A stretch of 64,000 nt of DNA from Dicaeum eximium (Eukaryota > Chordata > Aves > Passeriformes > Dicaeidae): positions 1,821,909 to 1,885,908 of the forward strand of contig VWZP01005658.1 in the NCBI GenBank assembly GCA_013396995.1. The letters are read 5' to 3'. Position 1 is the stretch's first letter, and the number at the start of each line of letters is the position of its first letter. A program made the position numbers and the translations under genes. Shown in pieces: positions 36,348-50,900 of this stretch. The notes below the pieces were generated by a model. That model saw nothing but the letters and a program-made list of their open reading frames with translations, had not been told where the DNA came from and made no database searches.

Positions 36348-39300
36348 AGCCATCAACTAATTTGCTGTTGGCAGCTGCTGTTTGTAGGAGGTTAGCTGAA
36401 AGATGGCTGTGTGTTACTGCAACTCTGCTTACCAGTTCTGCAGTCTTAGCTCACTGTCACCCAGAGAGCCTGGCTTGTTCTAACGGTGCCCTGAGAATCT
36501 TCAGTTGGACAACAACATGACAGAGCAGGGCCCCCATCCTCTCTGCTGGTCATAAGCACCATATTGTCTACTTGGTTTTTTCCCTCAGAACTAGCAATAT
36601 TATAGCTTCTCAAGTGTGTTCTATCTGTTCCATCAACAAGAATAATTTTATTACTCTCATTTCATAAAATTATATCCAAAAAAAAAAAGCCCAAAGCCAG
36701 CAAGCCCACTGTGGTCTTGCTGAAAGCATGTTGCAACCCCTTTTAAGTCACAAGCCCTGTGTGAGAAGTATCAACAAAATGCAGTGGGTTGTAGCAATGT
36801 CAGTCTGTTTCAGCAGGTACTTGTGCATGGAGACAGCCAAAAGGTGCACTCAGCATGAAGAGCCAGCCAAAGGAAATTCTCCCTGCTGATCTCTGGTGGT
36901 TAGAGCAAAGGAGGAGCTTTCAAGGACAAGTCAGAGAGATGGGAGTTTATCCCAGTGCCTGTGTCATTATACAAAATATACTGGTGCAGATACCCCTGGC
37001 TGCTGCTGTTTCCCACCCAGAGTACCAGCTTGCAGCTACCTATTTATGACTGTTACTGACAGCTAGTCTGGGGGAAAGGCTGTTGCCATTCTAAGGCTTA
37101 GGACCAAAATTTGCATGAAAAATATGGAGATTATTTGGTTGTTTCACTGACATTTTCCAGGCCTCTTATGTTTTGTTTCCACAGTTAAAATCCACTATAT
37201 AAGTGAATTAGTTAATTAATATACATTAGAGATTCTCAGAAGTGATGAAGAGAGTCCCAGGAATGATTTTTCATTAAAGGTGAGTTAGTTTTTCAGTTAC
37301 ATAGTTATTTATATATATTTATTTCTACAGCACATAGAAGATGCTCTCCTGACCCTCCCTGGCCTGGAAGACCATACGACTCCATAAAAACAGCAGTGAT
37401 TCAATCTCAGATGCAGAACTGAGTGATAAGCAGTGAGAATGGGTAGTGCTGATGCAGAAGGAGGAATGTTCTCTGAATCACACCCTTCATCTTGCTTGTC
37501 TATACCTTACCAAGTATTAACCTTGTAAGAATCAATCTATTTCCCATGGGCTATTATAATCCCTACTTCTCATATTGGTTCTAATATTCCATTACTAAAG
37601 CATTTTAAAATATTTTATTTCTGAAATATTTTTAGGCATTTTTGTTAAATTTTGTAACAATTTTGAAGTCTTGCCTTTGAGCTATTTAAGTTGTCTGAAG
37701 GGACAGCTGAAGTGACCTACATGCAATTAAATAGTTTATATAGTTCATGCCATAAGAAAAACATAAAAATATCTTAATTTTTTTCCTATTCTACCTAGGT
37801 GGAAGAAGGATTTTTGTAATGGTTTCAGAAAGGAATGCTAGAAAATGTTGAAAACCCAAAGAATATTGACAGTGATAAAATATCATCCCCAATAACAACA
37901 ACAACAAAAAGACAAGGACTGTATATGTTCCCTTTTCTGTGAATCAGAGCAGCTAAACTGTGCATAATATGTCTTAGGCTATTAACAGGTATTCTTTTTA
38001 CCACAACTAATTAATTAGGAGAATTACATTCTAAGTAAGGGGAGTTGAGATTTGTTACTATTTCTTTTTCTGTAAAATTTTAGGCCACACTAAACTTATG
38101 ATAACTAAACTTATGAGCTCAGTGAAACACCAAGTCATCATTTGTGCTTGGATTATAGCAAAGCTTAAAGCTATTTGCCTATTACTTACAGAAGGCAGAA
38201 AAGAAACACCTCAAGATATAATCAAAACAGAACCTCATGGCTAACTCTGCCTGTAGCTACTTTTGTCAGAGCAGCTGGAATTGTATTAATTGTTTATGTA
38301 ATGTAATGTAGTTTATGTAATCATCATTATAAGTGACTACTTCCTCTTCTGCAGAGAAGAAAAACACGATGGCCATTCAAATATCTAAAATAAAAAGCCC
38401 AGAAAAACTATCATTATTCATGGACTGAAATTGAATTTGCACCTTGTGCTGCTTCTGATAACAGCTGTTGGAAGACACCATGAAAACACTTTTTTACAGC
38501 CCTTCATACTTTGTTATTTGCACTTTTTTAACCCTGTGGTTTATGGTCGGTGAAACAAAGAGCTGTAAAGCTATTCAAGAGGCAAAGAGTTGGTGCAATT
38601 ACTCACCACATGGAAAACATTAATGACACAGCAGCTACTTAGTTTGGTGAGTTAGGTGAGTGATCTTACATGTAAAATGATCATCAGCACTGTAAAATAA
38701 AGAAGAAAAGTCTTAGATACTCCTGCACAAAGTGTTTTTATGACACTGACTGGAACTTAACAAATTTACAATTTAACAATTTTCATATCCTTGTAGTTAT
38801 GACCCTACTACTATGAAGCTGGCTATGAAACAAGATCAAGCAGAAGACAGAGTACGACTTGGCATGTTGAGAATGCTGCAGGTTTGCCAAATGAAATCTA
38901 AAAGGATTTATTTTAAAAGAAATGAAAACCTACTTTCACTGGCAGTAAAAATTATGATTACAAAGAATGTGATGGAATCTATTTGAAGGTAACTATTATT
39001 AGATAGTGAAGTAGCAGCAGTAAATTAAGTTCCATTTAACAGTCTTTCCAAATGCAAAATCAACTTGCAGAATCAAGTTTCAGAATAGTTTTTAATATCT
39101 TAAAAGATGTACACTATTTTTTCTTCAGTCATTACATTTAGAACAATGAAGTTTTATTAAGATTTTAGTGAACTACCTTTTTTTAAAAATTTGTCCCTTT
39201 TACTGTTGAATTCTGAAATACGTCAAAAATTAGGAACACAAATTCTTTTAGTTTATGTATTTAAAGGAATGAGTTTTTGATCTAACAATACTGATACACT

Positions 39301-40294
39301 GTTCTTGTAGGACCACCAAAATTGCTGTACTTGAGGAAAGGACATGCTTATTCTTTTCACCTCTTGCTTCCTTACATTCACTGTATGCTCTGGAAAGCCT
39401 AGAAGTTGCCTTTTGAAGTAAGGTAAAGCTAATTAAATCCTTGGGAGTTTATTTTGAGAGAGGCTACCTAGACATAGAAATCTGAAAAACTAGAATAATT
39501 TTTAATTTAAAATTTTTCCAGCATTGTCAGCTCCAAGTGATCATTCATAAGTACATACACCAGAAGATGAATTGCCAGCTTTTAAATTATCATAAAACTA
39601 AAGGAAGGCAAATCTGGTGTTCACTTGCCTTTTAATGTTTAACTTTACAGGTACATTTGCTTTTAGCTTTGATATAGATCTGTGAAGCTAAAAATTCTTT
39701 TTAAATAAATGCTAATACACTTCCTACTAATGGGATCACCAAGTCCTGTCCCATAAAGCTGTGATGAGGAAAAAAGTTACATTGTACTTCAGGGTAAAAT
39801 TTCAGTGACTGCTGCATTACCTTACCATTCACTACATATTGACTTGCGCAACTTGTGACATTTAAATTCGAAAGCAGGGGCCTTGCGTACATGGTCTTAC
39901 TTTCTCAGACCTAATAAGCAGATGAAAAAGGAGTAAAAAACTGCTTATTTAGCAGTGAGTTTAGATGAGCCAATGAGATCCCTCTTTGTAACCTGAAGTA
40001 CAAAAAAAAAAAAAAAGAGGAAGTATGAGCACAACCACTTGCCAATTTTTTTCTGTGGTCAGGCAGCAGATAAGTTGTTTTCAGCTTGGTCTTTGTTTTA
40101 GCTTTTTACCGTGGTTGTGAGTACAGCACAGTTTGCACACAGACTGAAAACTAAAGCCAACTGATAATGAGTTCCACTTTGGAATGAGCCCTGAATTTTA
40201 GGTATCATGGGGGAAGAAGTTTCCTGCGTCGCAGTATAGCAGACAATGGTATGCAGGTAATGACTTGGGAAACAGAAGCAGCCTCAGGTTTGTG

Positions 40295-40440
40295 TGTGAG
40301 CTGAGCCCTGCGCGGGGCTGCTGCTGCCTGGAGCCACCCAGCCCTGGCTCTGCCGCCCTGCGCAGCCACCACGGGGCCGGGGGCTGGGCGCCTCCGCCGG
40401 GCCTTTCCGCCCGCTTCGGAACCGCCCTGCTCGAGCCCTT
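40295..40440. promoter_or_regulatory. Small isolated GC/CpG-rich island
   Basis: About 145 bases of strongly GC- and CpG-rich sequence lie in AT-rich surroundings. Short open frames cross it on both strands without recognisable homology. It may be an orphan CpG island; no motif decides its role. Confidence 0.4.
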
Positions 40441-41615
40441 GTTTAAACCAAGAGCTCAGTGAAGAAAACGTCACAGGATGTCAAAAATAACACAGGATGT
40501 CTGATTTGTACATTCACAACTCCTCAACAAGTCTTCTAGAAATGCACACATTTCAACATCACTGAATTGCTATGTAAAAATATGAAAACAAACTATAATA
40601 CCATAGCTCCATATTAGCAATGGAACCTAAAAATTATTCCAGACAAATACTGGAAAATAAAACGACTTTTAACTATTAATATTTTTTTTCACCATAAGTA
40701 ATTTGAAATCTTGCCGCTTTTCTTATTTTACCCTGTTATTCCCAGTGTTGAATAAGAGCAGGAGAGATTAGAAGAGTCCTGCTACAGGGAGGTGGGGGAA
40801 AGACCAAGCTGACAGGTGGAAAAAAGTGCTGTCTGTGTGAAGACTGGAGTAACATGGCCTGTTCTGAGTATCACTTAACTGCATTGCAAATACAGGACCA
40901 GATTTAGCATAACCGCAAACTGAAACCTGAATAGCGATGGAAACAGTCGTCTCTACAGAATTCTGGTAACACGGGTTGAGTGATCGATGGGGTCTCTCTT
41001 CTGAGTGTCCTGTTCACATGCACTTGTTGTCCTGGCAAAAAGCCCTAGGTCCTGGATATCAGGAAGCAGTTCACCATTTTTCCTTTCTATGGCTTCTCTG
41101 GGGTTACAGCCCCAGGAGCAGATGGTCTTAAGTTCAGTCACTAATGCAGATTTATGGTGGCTGTTATAACAATAGTAATTTCAGTATTTTTTAAAGGCAG
41201 AGTTTGCAGTTAAATTAAATTCCAGTTGATAAACCTTTAGATAATACCAGATTTTATGCAGTTTAATCATAGTAAGATGATTGTAGACCACAAGCTAAGG
41301 CAACCACAGACTTTCTCCAACAAGTATGCTCAGCATGTTATATTTAACAAGACACTAAACATTCCAGAATCATCAAACCCTTTTCTCCAGTAGAGCTCCT
41401 CCTTATAAAAGTAAGAGGTAATGCCAGTAGCATCTTTGTCAGCTAGGCAAAAGCTAATGAGGGATGTAGCTAATTTCTGACCTTTTCCTTATCTTTTATG
41501 AGAGCTCTAAAAAGTTCTCTCAAGCTCCTTTTGCTTTGTTGTGTTTTTATGTTGTGTTTGTTGTGTTTTAAATGCATAAATACACTATTTTGTCCCTGCT
41601 CTTCCTCTGCATTTG

Positions 41616-41639
41616 TAAAATGGACATTGGTCCATTTTA
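41616..41639. repeat. 24-base hairpin
   Basis: Arms TAAAATGGAC and GTCCATTTTA are perfectly complementary around a 4-base spacer ATTG. It is a short inverted repeat with no U-tract or gene to suggest a terminator or RNA role. Confidence 0.7.
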
Positions 41640-43463
41640 TAGTGGCAGAGAACCTCAAAGATCAGCAGCAGCCAACCTGCTCACCCAGAGTGAGTAACCA
41701 CAGGCTAAAAATGGCTGAGAACTGCATGCTGTGTAGAAAAGACACACAGAAAACAATTGTCCTTGTGGCGATCCTTCTCCTTTCAGGAGATTATGATTGG
41801 TATTGCTTGTTAATTTGTATATTCTCCACTGTTCATGGAGAGGATATCTTCTGATGATGTATACAGAGGATTTCAGAGTAGTGACAGCTGTTGGTGGTTA
41901 TCATTTCAGAGAATGTAGACAGAAACACCTTGGAGTGTATCTTCAAGGTTGCCTTCTGTGGTGGTGCATCCTCTCCCACTCCTTGGGCTGCACTATCATC
42001 TCAGAAACACCCACTAAACCTCGGCCTTGATGAACAGCACCTGGACTAAGCTCCTCTTGAGCTTATCAGAAACTCTGTCAGCTCCTGTTTTTCAAAGAAT
42101 AGCCTTGGAAAATTACTTTTTGAGCCTGAATAACAACTTGCTTGGAACAACATTTTTATTATCAAACTTTCAAAGAAAGTCACTGACCCTAATTGTAGCC
42201 GGGATGGAAAATTCCTATGACTAAAGCCAACTCTTCTGCAACCCTAGAAACATTTATCCTAAGTGAGACCCTTTGAGCTGTCCTGGACCACAGCAGGCTG
42301 TGCCCAGCCCCTCCCTGGAGTGGGACAAACTTGGAGCAGGTCTATACTGGCTATATTGGCTATACTTGGAGTACCTCTGCCAAACACTGCCAATGTACCT
42401 ATGGACCAGTCATTTGTGACACCTTCATGACAAATGTTCTATAGTCCTGCAAAGCTTTTCAACACTTTCCAGGAAGGTCTCTCAGGCCATGTGGTTCTGC
42501 CCACATATAAAGATAGGTTGGGATCTTTTACACATGTGGGTTGAAAGCAGTGATTGGGCCTAGAGATTACACAGCAGTTTAATAGGGTACCAGATAAATT
42601 CTTTACCACAAGAGCTGACATCTGCCAGCAGTAACTGCAATCATGTGATTAGTTTTCCACATTTTAGATTTTTTCAGGAGAAAGGATGCTTTTACATGTA
42701 CTTTTACCTTTTAGTGCTCCCACTCAGAAGTAAAGCTGGCATCAAGGATCATGAATATTATCTATCAGCGTCTTCAACTCAAAAGGTGATAGCTTTGGGT
42801 GATACATTCTGTTTTCTGTTAGCACAGAATTAGCAAGCACAGTGAGTGGTCAGGTCTCTGATAGTGAAGCACTGCTTTTCAGTGTATTTTTCATAGACAA
42901 CAAAAATCCTGGAAACCGAGTTATACCCTTGCTTATCTCTGTTCAGCCTGGCTGCCTAGATCTAGAGCCCAGGACCATACTGACTTCATGGAATTTGCAG
43001 CGATGTATCAGTTTGAAATTCAGCTTGAGAAAAAATTTAAATACATTCTCCACTGTGTGAAGAGAAGTTGGACTTCCATTATTACTTTCCAAAACAGATT
43101 CCTGCACAGTTAGATGTTTCCAACAAAACTGGTTTGCACATTGCTGGAAAAAGATTTTGTGATCATGGTTTTTTTTTATTGTTCTGTTTTGTCAGTGTAG
43201 TTCAGAACACAAAGGCTATTGTTTAAAAAAACCATGAATGTTAATTTGCATTCCATTGCTGGGTTATTACACAGAGTGTGGAAAGAAAAAACAAGCTCTG
43301 ATTTAAAAAAAAAAAAAAGGACATTGTTTCCTTTTCCCTTTCTTCTTCCTTGTGACTGGTTCTTCTTTATTTTAATGTTTCTAGCCCAGACTATGCTCTT
43401 AGAGACAGTGACTGTCTTCCAGTACTTGTAGGCAAATATGATTATATCCACAACTGTGTCTAT

Positions 43464-43516
43464 AGAACAGAATATTTCAGCTGGGAAGGACCCACAACAA
43501 CCATCTAGTCCAGCTG
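43464..43516 (-). mobile_element. CR1 LINE 3'-end fragment
   Basis: The string AGAACAGAATATTTCAGCTG, then GGAAGGACCCACAACAACCA and CTAGTCCAGCTG, matches the reverse-complemented avian CR1 terminus. It is short and diverged. Confidence 0.7.
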
Positions 43517-44109
43517 CATATAGATCACCTAGTAGAGCTATATAAATTAAAAAATTAATTCCATAATGATGTTTGTGAGCAGTGACACTTGCAATACACT
43601 TGCTCTTATATTAGGAGGTAATTGCAATCTGAAAATTCCTATCTGTACTATTCCAGAAGACTCTGAGTGTAGTTTCACAAGTGGCAGAGACCCCACTTAG
43701 ACCACACTGCCACATCTACTGTTGTCTGTTGATTCTAAGCTCTGAGCCACATGTTCCAGCCACATCCACAGCACCAGTTGTGGTGTTCACACAGCAGTGT
43801 GGGGAAATAACCTTACCAAAAGAGGACTGGTTTCCTCCTGAGCTGGTCTGACTCCACATGTGGCCTCACAAGCACTAAGCTAGAATGAGGAGGGTGGCAG
43901 GAGCAGGACACAAGGAAGAGGAATGAGCAGAACTGTTGGGACCCTGGTGACACTAATAAGCCTTTATTGGCCTCCCCCACAGCCCTACCCATGGGCCCAG
44001 AGACTCTGTTTACATTCAATACCTATTTCTACCATAGCCATACCTGAGCCTACATATGTAGGTCTTGTTGATCTGGGCCTTCTGGACCGTTCTGGGCTCA
44101 GACCTATGG

Positions 44110-44340
44110 ACTGACTTCCCAGCTTGACCTTGGCTCTCCCCTGTCACCATTGTCCTGACTGAGGATCACAAGGCTGAACCACTCCTGGCTTGACCTCGGC
44201 TCTGCTCTGGCACCACGAACCTGCCTGTCAATCACAGGGCTGTGTCTGACCCTCACTTGGAGACTGACTTCTCAGCCTGACCGTGGACTTGCCTCATTGT
44301 CATGAACTTGCTTTATGACCTGTTTTGACCTTGGATACCA
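44110..44340. repeat. Degenerate tandem repeat, about 66-87-bp period
   Basis: Three loosely similar units each carry a GCTTGACCTTGG-like block (near 44122, 44188 and 44275), followed by a CAC-rich stretch and AATCACAGGGCTG-like or related sequence. Divergence is high and the family is not recognised. Confidence 0.45.
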
Positions 44341-45184
44341 CCGTAGCCTGCCCTGCTCCCTTACTTCAGGACAGGAGGAGGGTGTCTGGTGAGCCACCTG
44401 CTCTGCTTGCTGCCATCTATCTCCCTGTCGCTAGGGAGCAGCCAGCCTTGATAAGGCCCAGGCACTGGGAGCAGTGTGCTCTCTGCCTGGCTCCTACCAT
44501 TTAAACGAATTACAAGGCTGTGTTAGGAGGTGGCAGGCACAATGAAGTGGTGCCAGTTCTTCCAGGAGCTGCTTCCCAAAAGAGGCAGTCACGCCACTTC
44601 CCCAGGCACAGGTATTTGTTCCCACTCCTTTTCCCTGTGCCAGCACAAGTGTTTGCACAGCAAGGCAGTGAACCAGGACAAACAAAAGTGATGGATTTAA
44701 CCCTTTACCTGGATCAAGAACAAATACCTTATGTTGACAAGAGTAGTTGACACAGCTTCAGCCTCAAGGGTTTGTGGAAACCTGGAAGATCACGAGGATT
44801 AGGGATTTACTGTGATTCCACCAGGTCTGGGATCCCAGGAATTTGTGTAGATTGGCCTAGGCTGAAGTGAGCAATTATGTATCTTCCTTTCTGTCCCTAC
44901 CCAAACTAGCTCAGGTATTAAGGTGCTGCTGCAATTACATGCTGCAACTGATAATGTAGATGGATCTGTTGTTGTTTAGACCTTTTTATGTAAGTAAACA
45001 AAGCAACAAAAATATTCATCTAGACCCAAAGGTCCTGGGCTCAGGGTTTGCTTTGAGTTCATCCTGAACAAGGAGAGGCTCAAAACAAAAGTGTTCTGTG
45101 CCTGACTCTGCCTGTTCAATTGTGTGAGATTGAGCCCCTTTAGTCCTGATTGGCTGGTTTGGGCTCTTCTACTGCTCAGCATTT

Positions 45185-45223
45185 TGACTGTTCTTTCCAA
45201 ATGTCATTTGGAAAGAACAGTCA
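45185..45223. repeat. Perfect 39-base palindrome (19-bp arms, 1-base spacer)
   Basis: The left arm TGACTGTTCTTTCCAAATG (45185-45203) is exactly complementary to the right arm CATTTGGAAAGAACAGTCA (45205-45223), around a single T. The match stops at both outer edges. It is followed by a short direct repeat. Confidence 0.95.
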
Positions 45224-45265
45224 TTCTGTCAGAATCTGCATCTGTTCTGTCATTCTGTCAGAATC
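45222..45265. repeat. 15-base direct repeat beside the palindrome
   Basis: CATTCTGTCAGAATC occurs at 45222-45236 and again at 45251-45265, 29 bases apart. The first copy overlaps the edge of the palindrome's right arm. Confidence 0.85.
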
Positions 45266-47961
45266 AGCATGGAAGTAATGCCATGACTGGTATATCTGAA
45301 CCAGCAGTGTTCAGAAAATGTTAATTTATGGAATCATCAAAGCACTAAGTGAAATCTCCCAGACAAAGCTCCCACCATTGACCATACTGCTGGCAGGGAA
45401 GCTTGTGGTTAGCTGGAAATGGAGACTAAGCTGGTGCTGCAGTTGATTTGCTTATGTCTGTAGTGTTCAGCTCCTATGTTACACTAATTTAATTTTTATG
45501 AAATGAGGAAGAAGGGAAAGCTTTCATATAACCTGATAGAGCCAGAACTGCCCAGCAAATAAAAGGCATATTCAGCATAAGCAAGTAAGAAACCTTTAAG
45601 AAGATTAATGAAAAGATAAAATGGTAATCACCAATAATTTCTTCAGTATGTTGTAGAGGAAAATAGCTTTCATTACTTACTAGTTACTCCCTGTTGGATA
45701 TTCATAAGAGAACATTTGCTTTCTTCTGCTATTAACGATAACAAGTCTGTTAAGGACTTAATTAAAATTATTTTTTGGGGACTAACAAGACACATTTACA
45801 TAAAGATTGTGATATTCTAGAAACTGATAATGTTTCAAAATGTATCAAATATCATAGACATTAGGAATCATTGAAAAGGCAGTCTAAAGAGTAGTAAACC
45901 AAGCAGGCACATGAAACAAACTACCAGTGTTAAATAAGTAGCAAATGATGAATGGTACAAAGGGTGGAAGAAAGGCAAAGGATTATTTTTGTCTGAAATA
46001 GAGTCCCTGATGGTTGACAGAGATGCAACTTTGTTGTACCCTTATTGTGAGATACATTAAATCAGACTAAGGTTAATGAGTGACAGATGAAGTGTTTTCC
46101 AGGACATTCAATAAGAAGAGGAAGCCAAACAACTGTTAAATGTTTGGTTGTTGTTGTTTTGGTTTTTTTTCCCCTAGATCTGAAAATTTTGGAGGAAACG
46201 GGAATGGTACTTGGAGAGACATTTTATATTTCAACTGTTTTGTCCTCCTTTCTATATCCAGCATGATGTTTAAAGAAAGTGGATACAGTCATGTTGACCT
46301 CTTCTTTGAAGTCATAATTGGTGTGACTAACACAGATGACTGCTTCAGGCCTCATGACTATTATTTAAAATTTTCTCCTACTTTTAATGTGTACCTGAGT
46401 AAACCAACATAACCAGTAAGAAATTCTTGGTGCTTATGAATGATCCTGCAAAGGTCCAGTGAGAGTTTCAAAGTAAATGAACAAGTGAAAGAACTTTACC
46501 TGCTGTACATCCACAGCAACACTACTTCCTTGCTGGGGAGCACTTCCTCAGAGCAATTACATCATGGTTTTGGGAGTTTTAATAATGTTTGTAACTGACA
46601 TCCCACTTGGATTAGTCTGTCAACAATTCTTGGTTGGGATAACCCCCTTGTGCACGTGGTGCTGGGTTCTGTTCCTGAGTGAATCACTTAACCTCTCTGT
46701 CTTTTTCTCTTTCCATCCATAAAATTAGCATAATAATGCTAATTCATCACAGGCTATAGTTAGGCTCAATTAATGTTTGTAATGATCTCTGAGATTGTTG
46801 GATAAAACATGCTGTAAAAGTGTATTATTATTGTTAATAGAGCCTTTTGTACTTCAGCACTCTAACAAAGCACTACCATTGCTCACCAGCTCCTAAAATT
46901 TCATTGAAACTCCAAAGGACTTAATGGGATACAGCTTTCTGTTAGTGTCCATTTATCTTCCTGACTCCATTCAAACCATCAGAACAGTTTCAGTTCTGCA
47001 AATGGAAGAGCTGTGGAGCTTGTGCAGAGAGAAATTATGTAATTTTGTAAGTGATCTAGGACTGAAAGCTTTTTAAACAGGCCCTCATTTACACTGACCT
47101 CAGTTCTGGCTGAACTAGTTCAGACTGCAGAGAACTGTGATTTGTAGAGCAACTTTTTTTTTAAATGAGGTACCTGTCTGGTCAGGACAATAAATAGTCA
47201 TAGCTGTGGAAATTATGGCAGCGGAAGAGAGTGGGAGTAGACAAATGTCACTCTACTGTTGGAGGAAATGATCTGGGGTTCATTGTTAATGCTCTTTGGT
47301 CTTGGTTACACATACCAGGTTAAAAGTTGGAAGACAAAGGCTTAGAACTCCCCTCCCATTTGTCAGGAGCAGAAGAAGAAATGAAGGATTAAGCGTGCAA
47401 CTGAACTAATTGGGAGAAATGGTTTGAGATCTACTGGCCTGAAAGAGCAGCTGACATTTAGCAGCATATTGGACAGCTAGGCTTGAGTATGTGAGCCTGA
47501 AAGGGATTTATTGGTGTATTGTTTCTACATTTGTAAGATTACTTGGAGTTGTGAGGCAGTCATCTCTACATATGGATTTTAAGCAGTGAGATTACTCTGT
47601 CCTGTTATGTGACATTTTATTTTATCAGATGCTAAACAGGTTTTGTGGGACTTAAGTATTTTCTTTTCTGCTGACATACATCAGCTTCCTACCCCTGCTT
47701 GTTCCAGTACTTGCACTATTCACAAGTGATTTCTTACTATTTCTAATAATGAGAAAGGTGTGTTATTCTCACGTTGTTTGTTCCTCAAAACAGGTGGACC
47801 GTCCCTACTAAAGCTTTATGGATAAAGAAAACCAACAACAATAATATAGATCATATTCACAGACTGGTTCTTCTGAAAGTCTTGTGTTCCAGAAGTATCT
47901 TTAATCATGTGTTTTTAAAAGAATTTTTTTTATTATTTGAAAATGTAAAATGGCTGAATAG

Positions 47962-47985
47962 ATTGGCTACTAAATAGTAGCCAAT
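47962..47985. repeat. 24-base hairpin with a third partial copy
   Basis: Arms ATTGGCTACT and AGTAGCCAAT pair perfectly around AAAT. A further TTGGCTACTT follows at about 47992. This is consistent with a small local templated rearrangement. Confidence 0.7.
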
Positions 47986-50900
47986 TTTATGTTGGCTACT
48001 TTGAGTAACGTCTTTTTTTCCAACCTGTTTTTTTGCAACCTAATTTTTATTGCTCTTCTTGTCTAGTATTACCAAGGATGAGTCAGATAAAATTACTGTA
48101 ATCTCTCTGCAGGATTTTATGTGACTCAGTGGCCCCTCTTTCCATATCAAATCTTTGAGTCTGTTACTCTCTAAAAGAAAAGCTTGCTCCTTGAAACTGG
48201 AAAAAATAGGTGATGTGAACATGGATGAGCTGATCAACATAAGCAAGTTGTGCTGTTTTGTATAGAGAAAAATAAAAGTGGTAAGGACATAGTAAATTTG
48301 ATAAAAATATAATACCTACATTCACTAATCATGTGAATGAGCCAGGAGTGACAAGAGGCAGAAATTAGAAACCTTTGTCATAGTGTCTTGCAGCAGGTGA
48401 GAAAGCAAGTAGGGCCTTAGGAGGTAGAATTAGATGGAGAGACCATGCTCATCAGTAATTAAAGCACTATTCAGAGAAAAACCAAGACAAAGCCACTTGT
48501 TATTGCTAATTACTGTGAGTGTCATGTTATACAGAAATACAACCTGTAAAGGTGATTGCAATTATCTGTCAAGGTACCATTTTCTTGAGATTCCATGAAT
48601 GGTTCTACAGTTTTTTAAGACATTCTCTTTGCCATTTGTTTACAGTGAATCTCAGGTGTTCTATCCTTAAAGATTTTGTAGTTTATAGAGTACTAGAGTG
48701 TAAGTGGCTGTCAGAAGCATTTCACAAAAAAAATCCAGCACCTCAATGTATCTTAATACATGACTTCTCTGCTATCCTTCAGTGTAGGAAAGCCTATGCT
48801 TTTTCCTAATGCATATTGATAATACATTGATACAATGGTGTATCTGAATACATTTAATAATATTCAGATACTTGCTATTTTTTCGATTCTCAGTACTTGC
48901 TTTTTATAAAAGGAATTGCCTTTAAATGCTGCTCTTTTAATTCAGCTGGACAAATCCCCATCTAACAGGAACAGCAGGAGTCTAAAGTTGCATCTTAGAT
49001 CACTTAGATATTATTTTTGATGGCCTGTTTATATGAGTGTGACAATTAAAAATTAAGTTGTGTAAATCATTCATAGGAATAACAAAGAACAACTGTTTTC
49101 TGTCCCAGCAAATAATGGAAGGCTTCATAGCCATAGCTATACAGAGACACAGAAGGAATTGTGGGAAAGTCTGGGAAAACTGTTAGCACTCAACTGAGTT
49201 AGTCTGTATCCTCAGGGCAATTTAAGCTAGATGTGTACACAAAAGGAAGTCCAGGGCATATTGGCCAGATCAGGCATAAATGTGTTTTACTTTGTCTCTG
49301 ACAAGGCAAACTCTGGAGGTTCTACCATCAGCCCTTTCTATTCCTCCCCCTGCCTTGTTTTCTACATCCCAACAAGAACTAGTGGAGGTTTCAGTACTGA
49401 AGAAGGCAGCTTCTTCATGTAGGATATAGCAGTAGGAGTTTGGATGGAAGGCATTTAAGCAGCAGGTTAATTACTAGGCCTAGCATCTGGGTATATGGAT
49501 GCTTTCTTGAGTGTGTTAGGTCAGAGAATTTTAGTCCATGATAAAGGGTGTGGGGTTTTTGTTTCTTAAAATAACTCTGAATTTCAAACGGAGTGCTCAT
49601 CAATAATGTGTTTTACGCAATGGCACTGGTGGAACCAAGAGACAAACATAATTAATGCAGCTAAATTCAGAGGCTGAAGGAGTCATTCCAAGAGCAGGTT
49701 TGCTGATAGGCTATAGCCAGTTCTGGAATGCCCTTTTAGAAACACCCACCCTGGATTCCCAGCTGTGCTTCATGTCCCCTTGTCATTGCTTTGCAGGGAT
49801 GGTATCACCAAACAGTTGACCATAGTTTCTTGAGGGTTGGAGCTGATTCTGTCCCTCAATTGCTGTATGCTGCTCATTTATTTGACAATCAATTTTAAAA
49901 CCTAAAGAAACAAAACTGTAAGTACCAAGGTGTGAATGAACCCAAGTGTATGTATGTTTGTTCATTCACTTACTAACCATGTTCACTACTATTAAGCAGA
50001 AGTCCCACATGCAGCATATCTTCCATAGAGCTGGAGGCAGTTTGGTCCCTTGGTCCAGCTTGGGCAACTGTCAAAGACAGAAGTGAGAGCATCCATAGCA
50101 AATTAAAAGTGTTTGCCACTTTTTTCTCAAAGTCTCCTAGTCTTCCTCCAGATATTTACTGCTACAAGGTTAGTGCTTAGCAGAGTTCCCACACTATCAC
50201 ACTGCCCTTAGAATTTCCTTCTTAGGAAGACAAGGTGTGGAAATACTTAGAGATAAAAATCAGTACAGTTTTAGGGACTTCAAGTGAGTCTTTTCTTTCC
50301 ACACTCTACCTCCTTTTGCCAAATGATCGATATGGAGGACTAGGACATTTCCTCTAAAAAAACACATACCACAAGGAGGATGCTCAATATAAAGTGATGT
50401 TGGAACTCTTCATTCCTCACCAGTTTTGATAAGCTATAGTATGTGAGGAGAGATAAGATGTTGCACTCGAGTGGTGATAAATAAAGGAAGAGGAAGTGTG
50501 TTTACAAGTAGGATGCTTGAAAGTGGGAAAGGCTGCAACACAAATAGCCTGTGAGATCCAGTACGGATATTTGAAATAGGCTCACTTTAAGCTGCTTGAA
50601 TACAGAACCAACACAAGCTTATAGCATGGATAGAGGTAGTCCTGACCCAGCAGAGGCAGGGAATTTAGAAGTAGGGAATCAAGTGAGACAGGGCCTTGGG
50701 ACTGTAACAGTTTTGGCACAAATCGTGTTAGACTTAAATCCAAGTTGCTGACTGAGAAGTAACATACAGTATTAATATATGTCGACCTTGACATATATTG
50801 TGCAACATGCAAGGGCAATTTTAAAAATTTATTTATTTACTATGGCATGTATTGTGCAAATGTAAAAGGACTTAGAAACTGATTTCTGAGCTGAAATGAT

